From positions 1 through 21,044 of the forward strand of contig JBIIUJ010000034.1 in the NCBI GenBank assembly GCA_044340025.1: a DNA stretch of 21,044 nt, in the 5' to 3' direction. A program made the position numbers and the translations under genes. Positions 15,749 through 21,044 of the stretch are shown piece by piece (the first letter of the stretch is position 1; each line of letters opens with the position of its first letter). Below the pieces are notes generated by a model. It ran no database searches, was not told where the DNA came from, and saw only the letters and a program-made list of their open reading frames with translations. Source of the stretch: JBIIUJ01 sp044340025. Its GTDB lineage: Bacteria; Pseudomonadota; Alphaproteobacteria; Caulobacterales; Aquidulcibacteraceae.

Positions 15749-16047
15749 AGGGTCCTCCGAGGGGTGAAGGAGACTTCATAGAGCTCTGCGAGTTCAAAAC
15801 GGGCGGCGAATTTCACCCACGCGCGTTCCAGCGGATGGGCGCGCTCCACCGTGGCCCGGCGCCGCTCGACCAGCTTTGCCCCAAACGGCACCCGGATCGC
15901 CGCGCCATGAACGCGCACCCGATCGCCAGGCGCGATGGAGACATCGCCATCCAGATCGACATGAGCGTGGAAATGGTCGTGGGTGTGCTCCACCTCGACG
16001 GTGCAGCCCGTTTCGAAGGCGCTTCGGGGCAAAAGAGAAAAGCTCAT
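15745..16047 (-). CDS. bciE: BciE-like auxiliary protein of the aerobic cyclase
   Basis: A 100-residue protein fused by overlaps to both neighbours: ATGA with puhC and GTGA with acsF. Size and position match BciE, which in alphaproteobacteria such as Rhodobacter sphaeroides is needed for AcsF activity (family knowledge, from memory). The N-terminal half looks like a small beta-barrel with an alternating histidine strand, EHTHDHFHAHVDLDGD, with His at 21, 23, 25, 27 and 29. Then comes PGDRVRVHGAAIRVPFGAKLVERRRATVERA, and a C-terminal segment, WVKFAARFELAELYEVSFTP. No signal or membrane segment is seen, so it is probably cytosolic at the membrane with AcsF. The name rests on context and general resemblance, not on a computed alignment. 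Confidence 0.75.
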   Translation of the reverse strand: MSFSLLPRSAFETGCTVEVEHTHDHFHAHVDLDGDVSIAPGDRVRVHGAAIRVPFGAKLVERRRATVERAHPLERAWVKFAARFELAELYEVSFTPRRTL

Positions 16048-16547
16048 GGCTGGGCGGCATCCTCTGCGCCGCGCGTCTGACCGGAGGGCAGAAAGCGTGC
16101 GAACGCAGCCTCATTGGCCTCTCCGAACGCGCGCAAGTCGATGCGCTCTCCGGTCGCTGTGTCATCAAGCGTCAGGCGGCCGTCGCTCCAGCGGGTGAGA
16201 TGGAAGGCGCCGGCATCCTGCAGCACGTTGTTCAGCCGGCGCTCGCGGGTAAGCGCGCGCAACGCCCCGCGCACGAAGCCGTCCCCGCCGTGCTCCAACA
16301 TCGTGATCCTGGCCCCTGTCGCGGCGTCGAGCACCGAGACCGAGCGGTCGGCTTCGTCCTTGAAGCGCAGCGCAATCGTCTCACGCACGGCCCCGCTCGG
16401 CGCAGTCTCGACCGTGAGCGGCGCGGGCGGCGGCGCGGCGGCGCGCGCAAGGCGAACCGCCGCCACCGAGATCACCGAAAAGCTGACGATCACGGCCATG
16501 GCGATCAGGGCGCCTTTGGGAAAGGGCTGTTGGTTCACCGCGCTCAT
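16044..16547 (-). CDS. puhC: Photosynthetic complex assembly protein PuhC
   Basis: A 167-residue protein with one N-terminal membrane anchor (about residues 12-32, ALIAMAVIVSFSVISVAAVRLAR) and a periplasmic domain. It matches the PuhC family: ALRFKDEADRSVSVLDAATG, then LEHGGDGFVRGALRALTRERR and PFHLTRWSDGRLTLDDTATG-like segment near the end. PuhC is needed for normal amounts and organisation of the RC-LH1 core in Rhodobacter. The ATG at 16547 lies 18 nt after the puhB stop, with GGAGA in the gap, and its own stop overlaps bciE by ATGA. Confidence 0.93.
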   Translation of the reverse strand: MSAVNQQPFPKGALIAMAVIVSFSVISVAAVRLARAAAPPPAPLTVETAPSGAVRETIALRFKDEADRSVSVLDAATGARITMLEHGGDGFVRGALRALTRERRLNNVLQDAGAFHLTRWSDGRLTLDDTATGERIDLRAFGEANEAAFARFLPSGQTRGAEDAAQP

Positions 16548-16565
16548 GGGGCTGGTCTCCGTCGG

Positions 16566-17249
16566 TCAGGCGCTGGCCAGCGCGGGCGCGCGCTGGGGCT
16601 GTGGCTGGGGCTGGGGTGCGGCGTCGGGACCGGGTGATGCGAAGGACGGCGCTGGCGCCGTGACCGCCGGCGCCTTGGCCTCCACCATCGCTGCGGCCAG
16701 AACCTGGGCCACCTTCTCGACCGCTGGCAGACACCGCAGGGCGGGCTGCGCATCGGAGAGCGCCCACGGCCGCACATGCGGCCAGAGGTGGGCGTATGCG
16801 ATCCGGTCCTTGCCCGTGAGCATCAGGGCGATATCGCCGGAGCCGTCGGCGCGCTTCTGCAAGGCGGCTTCGGCCACAATCGAATAAGGCACGTTGATCG
16901 CCTTGGGCACGGCAACGCCGATCCGCAGCACGATACGCCGGTTGGTGATCGTGTAGATCGTGGTGCGCTGATAGAGCCAGGCGAACAGGCCAAGCAGGCC
17001 CAGCCCCAGAATCGACCCAGGCACGAGCCACACCCACCCGGCGGCGATCCCGGCCCAGCCCTGCCCGTCATAGAGCGCCGAGATCGCTGACCACGCGAGG
17101 AGCGCACCGAAGTACGCCCCCACTGCGCGGATGTGAAAGACCTGGGTGACCAGCGCAGAGAAGCTCGGGCTGCCTTGCCAGAGCATCCGCTCGCCCGCGG
17201 GCAGCCGTTCCGGCAGTCCGCGGACGGGCTCGACATCGTGCTCCATCAT
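16566..17249 (-). CDS. puhB: Reaction-centre assembly protein PuhB
   Basis: An inner-membrane protein of 227 residues that in Rhodobacter promotes reaction-centre assembly. It starts with two ATG codons at 17249; the first overlaps the puhA stop as ATGA. An N-terminal segment (RLPAGERMLWQGSPSF, residues 15-30) leads into two membrane segments near 42-60 and 68-92. A bacterial PH-like domain follows (TTIYTITNRRIVLRIGVAVPKAINVPY, about 96-122, to about 190). The last 35-40 residues are Ala/Pro/Gln-rich with a PQPQPQPQ run at 213-220, which I do not know as a conserved feature of the family. The start has no separate ribosome binding site beyond coupling to puhA. Confidence 0.93.
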   Translation of the reverse strand: MMEHDVEPVRGLPERLPAGERMLWQGSPSFSALVTQVFHIRAVGAYFGALLAWSAISALYDGQGWAGIAAGWVWLVPGSILGLGLLGLFAWLYQRTTIYTITNRRIVLRIGVAVPKAINVPYSIVAEAALQKRADGSGDIALMLTGKDRIAYAHLWPHVRPWALSDAQPALRCLPAVEKVAQVLAAAMVEAKAPAVTAPAPSFASPGPDAAPQPQPQPQRAPALASA

Positions 17250-18025
17250 GCCAACGGCTCCGTGCGCTTGGGCCAGGCATAGAGGTAGCCAGCGCCGAAG
17301 TAGCCGACGACGCGCTCTTCTTCGTAGAGCGTGATCTGGTTCGGGTTTTCCAGCACAGGCGCATCTGCGAACTGGGCCGCCGCGGCGGAATCGGTGATGA
17401 CCGACTTGGTTTCGCGCTTGATCTCCACCATGGTCATGGGGATCAGGGTGCGCTTGCCGTCCGTGCCGGCGACTTCGACCTCGAGGTAGCGGATCATGGA
17501 TTCGGCCTGATCGACCCAGACGTCGGTGATCACGCCCGCGACCTTCTTGTCCACGCCCAGCATGGTGAAGCCGGTGGGATCGGTCTCGCCCTTCAGCACG
17601 CTGAAGCCATGGGACGCCCGCAGCGGCACGATTTTCGGGCCGCCGTGGAACAGGGTGTCGGGCTTCTTAGCCCGCTCCGCGAAGGAGCCCGGGCCCACCC
17701 CGTCCACGAATGGATTGCCCGCCGGCTCATAGGGCGCGCCGGGCCAGGGCGCCGTGCGCTTCAGATTGAGCTTGCGGGTGTCGCGGTTGTCGGGCCGCGG
17801 CACGGTGAACTTGTGCCCTTCGAGGGTAGTGCGGGTGCGCGGCTCCGGGAACCAGAACATGCCGCCGGTCGGCTCCAGCCGGCCGGTGGTGTCTTCCTCC
17901 AGCGGATAGCCCTCGCGCCGGTCTTCATTGCGCAGATACAGGATCAGGCCGAAAAAGAAGCCTGTAAACAGATACATCGAAATCTCGGCGATATCGATAT
18001 TGGCGAGGATGGAATATCCCGACAT
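17246..18025 (-). CDS. puhA: Photosynthetic reaction centre H subunit
   Basis: The H subunit of the type-II purple bacterial reaction centre, capping the L/M pair on the cytoplasmic side and guiding proton transfer to QB. The product is 259 residues, against 260 in R. sphaeroides. One membrane helix lies at about 13-31 (AEISMYLFTGFFFGLILYL), followed by RNEDRREGYPLE, which is typical of PuhA. The cytoplasmic PRC-barrel domain is at about 140-245, with GVITDVWVDQAESMIRYLEVEV and ITLYEEERVVGYFGAGYLYA near the end. The ATG at 18025 has an AAGGAGA binding site 7 nt upstream, the strongest in the block and in keeping with high expression. It is 24 nt after lhaA. The L, M and LH1 genes (puf) are not in this window. 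Confidence 0.97.
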   Translation of the reverse strand: MSGYSILANIDIAEISMYLFTGFFFGLILYLRNEDRREGYPLEEDTTGRLEPTGGMFWFPEPRTRTTLEGHKFTVPRPDNRDTRKLNLKRTAPWPGAPYEPAGNPFVDGVGPGSFAERAKKPDTLFHGGPKIVPLRASHGFSVLKGETDPTGFTMLGVDKKVAGVITDVWVDQAESMIRYLEVEVAGTDGKRTLIPMTMVEIKRETKSVITDSAAAAQFADAPVLENPNQITLYEEERVVGYFGAGYLYAWPKRTEPLA

Positions 18026-18049
18026 GGCGTGTCTCCTTTGCGCCGGGGC

Positions 18050-19486
18050 TTATGTAGGAAACTCCGCCAAGCCGAACTTGGACGAAGTTTCAGGGCGGTC
18101 CGCCGGCGCATGACGGGCGAGCGGGCCGATGACGACAAGCGCGGCAAAAAGCAGCGCTAATTCCAGATGGTAGACGGCCATGTAGCCGACGCTGGCGTCG
18201 GTGAGAGCGGGGCCGAGTAGGCCGGCTTCGGCCAGATGGGTGACGACGTCGCGCAGGAGCCCGCCGAGCGCGATCGCCAGCCCGCCGACCGTCGCCTGCA
18301 CCGCGCCCCAGGCGCCCAGCGCCAGGCCCGCGCGGCCTTCGGGGTCTAGCCCCATGGCGGCGGTCAGCGTCGAGACCGAGAAAAGCCCGCCGGCAAAACC
18401 GATCAGCACCGCGCCGGCGGCAAACAGAAGGCCCGACTGCATCGGCCCGGCCAGAACCACGAGCGCGAACGCTGGCAGGCCCAGCGCGAGCCCATAAGTC
18501 GCAAGCCGGTGGGGATCGAGCGCGCCCATCAGCGCCTTGGCGGCCAGCCCGAAGGCGGCGAGCCCGCCCAGCGCCATGAAGGCGGTGAGGATGGTCGTCT
18601 CGCTGACCGGAAGGCCCAGAATTTCCCCGCCATAGGGCTCCAGCAGCACGTCCTGCATGTTGAACGCAGCCGCGCCAAGCGCGACGGCGAGGAGGAAGCG
18701 GCGCGCATTCGGCAGCGCGATGAACGCGCTCCAGGTCTCGGCGAAGCTGGGGTCGGCGGCGCGCGGGGACTGAGCCTGCCGGCCCTCCTGTTTCCACATC
18801 GCGCAGACGTTGAGCACAAGCGCGACCACGGCCGCACCCTGCACCACCTGAGCCAGCCGCATGGGCGAGAAATCCGCAAGCAGCAGCGCAAACACAAAGC
18901 CTGCCGCCACCATCCCCAGGATCAGCATCACATACATCAGCGCGACGACACGCGGGCGATCCTCCTCGCGCGCGATGTCGGTGGCGAGCGCCAGACCGGC
19001 GGTCTGGGTCACCTGAATGCCCGCCCCGACCAGCAGGAAGGAGAGCGCGCCGAAAAAGAGCCCCACTTCGGCCGGCGCGTGGCCCTGCCCCGAAAGCAGG
19101 AGAAGCGCGAACGGCATGAAGGAAAGCCCGCCAAACAGCATCAGCGTGCCAAACCAGAGATAGGGCAGCCGGCGCACCCCGAAGGCGGACTTGTGCGTAT
19201 CGGACTTGTGGCCGATCAGCGCGCGGAAGGGCGCAGCCACAAGCGGCAAGGCCACCATAAGCGCCACAAGGGCGGCAGAGACGCCCAGCTCCACGATCAT
19301 CACCCGGTTGAGCGTGCCGACCACCAGCGCGGTCGCCATCCCCACCGAGACCTGAAACAGCGACAGACGCATCAACCGGCCGAGCGGCAGCTCCGAAGAG
19401 GCCGCATCCGCAAACGGCAAGAGCCGCTGGGCCAGCGCCCGCCACTTCGCCGCATTGGCTTCCATCTGAGGGGTCAGGCCGGTCAT
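18050..19486 (-). CDS. lhaA: LhaA/PucC-family light-harvesting assembly transporter-like protein
   Basis: A 478-residue inner-membrane protein of the major-facilitator type with about 12 hydrophobic helices. It belongs to the PucC/LhaA (BCD) branch, shown by LGRLMRLSLFQVSVGMATAL, LNRVMIVELGVSAALVALM, GHKSDTHKSAFGVRRLPYLW, QVTQTAGLALATDIAREEDR and FNMQDVLLEPYGGEILGL. LhaA is needed for LH1 assembly and may deliver bacteriochlorophyll to the apoproteins. The position between bchM and puhA marks it as LhaA, not as the LH2-linked PucC. The ATG at 19486 overlaps the bchM stop (ATGA). Confidence 0.95.
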   Translation of the reverse strand: MTGLTPQMEANAAKWRALAQRLLPFADAASSELPLGRLMRLSLFQVSVGMATALVVGTLNRVMIVELGVSAALVALMVALPLVAAPFRALIGHKSDTHKSAFGVRRLPYLWFGTLMLFGGLSFMPFALLLLSGQGHAPAEVGLFFGALSFLLVGAGIQVTQTAGLALATDIAREEDRPRVVALMYVMLILGMVAAGFVFALLLADFSPMRLAQVVQGAAVVALVLNVCAMWKQEGRQAQSPRAADPSFAETWSAFIALPNARRFLLAVALGAAAFNMQDVLLEPYGGEILGLPVSETTILTAFMALGGLAAFGLAAKALMGALDPHRLATYGLALGLPAFALVVLAGPMQSGLLFAAGAVLIGFAGGLFSVSTLTAAMGLDPEGRAGLALGAWGAVQATVGGLAIALGGLLRDVVTHLAEAGLLGPALTDASVGYMAVYHLELALLFAALVVIGPLARHAPADRPETSSKFGLAEFPT

Positions 19487-20181
19487 GGCGCGATCAGCTC
19501 CATGGCCTGGGAGGTGTAGAACCCCGAGACGATCCGCTGCGTGCGGCCGATCCGCCAGTCACGCAGGCCAGGCGCCGCCGTGATCCGCCGCGCCAGCGCC
19601 TCAGCAGACACCGGCACGATGGCGGGAGCGCGATCCGAGCGCGGAAACGCCTTGCCCACCAGATGCATGGACGAGAGCAACGGATTGGCCGGGGGAAAGG
19701 TGAAGAGGATCGAGGCGCGCGTGCGCGCGGCCAGCCCTTCGAGCGCGCGCACCACGTCGGCCGGCTCGTAATGGATCAGGCTGTCCATCGCCACGACGTG
19801 ATCGGCCGCGCGCTGGCCCGGCGAAAGCATGTCGCCGACGCCGAAGTCGATCCGGGCGAGCGCCTCGGGCGGGGCGCGATCACGTGCGATGGCGATGAGA
19901 TTGGCCGAAACGTCCACAGCGCGCACGTGCGCGCCGCGCAGGGCCGATTCAACCGCGAGCGCGCCTGTGCCGCACCCTGCATCGAGCAGGCGCCGGCCAG
20001 TCAGATCGGCAGGCAGCCAGGAAAGCAGCGTCCGCCGCATCCGGTCACGGCCCGCCCGCACTGTCGCGCGGATCTTCGAGACCGGCGCATCGGAGGTGAG
20101 CGCGGCCCAGGCGTCCTTCGCGGTGCGGTCGAAGTAGGTCTCGAGCGCCTGGCGGCGCTGGGCGAAAGCAGCCGTCGGCAT
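19483..20181 (-). CDS. bchM: Mg-protoporphyrin IX O-methyltransferase
   Basis: Transfers a methyl group from S-adenosylmethionine to the 13-propionate of Mg-protoporphyrin IX, making the substrate of AcsF. The product is 232 residues, normal length. The SAM motif I, LLDAGCGTGALA, has its Asp-Ala-Gly-Cys-Gly-Thr-Gly at 67-73. RAVDVSANLIAIAR (87-100) is motif II, and VAMDSLIHYEPADVV is the post-II block typical of BchM. TFPPANPLLSSMHLVGKAFPRSDRAP and IVSGFYTSQAMEL are also family-like. The ATG at 20181 shares one base with the bchL stop (TGATG), showing coupling. Confidence 0.96.
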   Translation of the reverse strand: MPTAAFAQRRQALETYFDRTAKDAWAALTSDAPVSKIRATVRAGRDRMRRTLLSWLPADLTGRRLLDAGCGTGALAVESALRGAHVRAVDVSANLIAIARDRAPPEALARIDFGVGDMLSPGQRAADHVVAMDSLIHYEPADVVRALEGLAARTRASILFTFPPANPLLSSMHLVGKAFPRSDRAPAIVPVSAEALARRITAAPGLRDWRIGRTQRIVSGFYTSQAMELIAP

Positions 20182-21044
20182 CAGTCGAACCCCAGGAAGT
20201 CGAAGATGTCGCGGTCCTTCATGGGGATCGCGTCGAAGGTGCGGTTATCGGCGAGAAGGCTTGCCGCGAGCCGCAGATATTCGTTCTGGGCGGCGACGAC
20301 TTCGGGCGCGTCGCCCATTTCAAACAGCGTCGATTTCTTCAGCCGCGACCGGCGGATCGCATCGAGATTGGGAAAATGGGCGAGCCGTTCGAGGCCGACG
20401 GCGGCGTTGAACCGGTCGATCTCGTCGGTGCCGTCGGAGCGATTGGCGATCACGCCGCCCACGCGCACCTCATAATTCTTCGCCTTCGCCTTGATGGCCG
20501 CGACGATCCTGTTCATCGCAAAGATGCTGTCGAAGTCGTTGGCGGTGACGATCAGGGCGCGCTCGGCGTGCTGGAGCGGGGCTGCGAAGCCGCCGCACAC
20601 CACATCGCCCAGAACGTCGAAGATCACGATGTCGGTGTCTTCGAGCAGGTGATGCTCTTTCAGGAGCTTCACCGTCTGGCCCACGACATAGCCGCCGCAG
20701 CCGGTGCCCGCGGGCGGGCCGCCGGCCTCCACGCACATCACGCCGTTGTAGCCCTCATAGACATAATCCTCGGGGCGCAGCTCCTCGGTGTGGAAGTTCA
20801 CGCTTTCCAGAACGTCGATCACGGTCGGCACGAGGCGCTTGGTGAGCGTGAAGGTGCTGTCGTGCTTGGGGTCGCAGCCGATCTGGAGCACCCTCTTGCC
20901 CAGCTTGGAGAAGGCGGCCGACAGGTTGGACGAGGTGGTGGATTTGCCGATGCCGCCCTTGCCATAGACCGCAAAGACCTGCGCGGTTCCGATCTTCAGG
21001 GTCGGATCCATCTGCACCTGCACGCTGCCCTCCCCATCGGGGCG
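20181..21044 (-). CDS. bchL: Dark-operative protochlorophyllide reductase, ATP-binding subunit (5' end cut by window)
   Basis: The iron-protein component of the light-independent protochlorophyllide reductase (BchLNB), a homodimer that passes electrons to BchNB on ATP hydrolysis. About 287 residues are visible. The frame stays open to the window edge and encodes PDGEGSVQVQMDP before the conserved core. Since family members carry DGEGSVQV near residues 14-20, a dozen or so N-terminal residues are probably missing, and the GTG at 21023 is not the start. Seen: P-loop YGKGGIGKSTTSSNLS, QIGCDPKHDSTFTL, VEAGGPPAGTGCGGYVVG and DVLGDVVCGGFAAPLQHA. The last two carry the Cys that bridge a [4Fe-4S] cluster between subunits, as in NifH. 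bchN and bchB are probably upstream. Confidence 0.97.
   Translation of the reverse strand, partial: RPDGEGSVQVQMDPTLKIGTAQVFAVYGKGGIGKSTTSSNLSAAFSKLGKRVLQIGCDPKHDSTFTLTKRLVPTVIDVLESVNFHTEELRPEDYVYEGYNGVMCVEAGGPPAGTGCGGYVVGQTVKLLKEHHLLEDTDIVIFDVLGDVVCGGFAAPLQHAERALIVTANDFDSIFAMNRIVAAIKAKAKNYEVRVGGVIANRSDGTDEIDRFNAAVGLERLAHFPNLDAIRRSRLKKSTLFEMGDAPEVVAAQNEYLRLAASLLADNRTFDAIPMKDRDIFDFLGFD

Noticed and set aside
16550..16690. GGGGCTGGGGC-type tract as a G-quadruplex or CRISPR-like repeat
   Set aside because: The repeat is the coding sequence of the PuhB Pro/Gln tail, with no spacers and only a few short units.
18509..19519. Plus-strand frame of 336 codons opposite lhaA
   Set aside because: Antisense shadow of a clear membrane protein gene; its product is dominated by Arg, His, Gln and Gly.
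21009..21023. Start of bchL at GTG 21023 or ATG 21011
   Set aside because: The upstream codons up to the window edge encode PDGEGS, a conserved part of BchL, so the gene begins outside the window.

Overview
The window looks like a GC-rich alphaproteobacterial chromosome from an aerobic anoxygenic phototroph. The right half (about 12.0-21.0 kb) is one end of a photosynthesis gene cluster. It includes the oxygen-dependent ring-E cyclase gene acsF and ALA synthase by the C4 route (hemA), both typical of alphaproteobacterial phototrophs. Two large TonB-dependent receptors in the left half suggest a lineage rich in such receptors (Caulobacterales, Hyphomonadaceae/Maricaulales or Sphingomonadales type), but I cannot name a genus from sequence alone.

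Layout, left to right. Positions 1-530 hold the open-ended 3' part of an unrecognised gene and a short non-coding stretch, both visibly less GC-rich than the rest. A tRNA-Thr(GGT) on the minus strand follows, then a 43-residue basic protein and a VTT/DedA-like membrane protein on the plus strand. A minus-strand TonB-dependent receptor (4586-1677) ends at a clear intrinsic terminator and is divergent from fumC (class II fumarase). A DUF4153-type membrane protein runs on minus, convergent with fumC. Divergent from it is a tightly overlapping plus-strand trio: PPOX-class flavin protein, gluconokinase, and a RusA-like Holliday-junction endonuclease. A second TonB-dependent receptor (9530-11962) closes the non-photosynthetic part and converges on idi across a 54-bp gap.

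The photosynthesis block is entirely on the minus strand and reads, in transcription order: bchL (5' end outside the window), bchM, lhaA (PucC family), puhA, puhB, puhC, bciE, acsF, puhE, hemA, idi. Most junctions are stop/start overlaps (TGATG, ATGA or GTGA) or gaps under 25 nt. The only longer gap is 70 nt, before hemA, so the block looks like one transcription and translation unit. Its logic is coherent. HemA makes ALA for tetrapyrroles. BchM, AcsF with BciE, and BchL carry out successive bacteriochlorophyll steps. Idi balances IPP/DMAPP for phytyl and carotenoid tails. PuhA, PuhB, PuhC, PuhE and LhaA build the reaction centre and LH1 antenna.

No CRISPR array, insertion sequence, transposase, integrase or rRNA was seen. 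The points most worth a second look are the alternating-histidine strand in BciE, the RusA-like nuclease in a metabolic operon, the compositionally different DNA on the 3' side of the tRNA-Thr, and several dyads in short intergenic regions.
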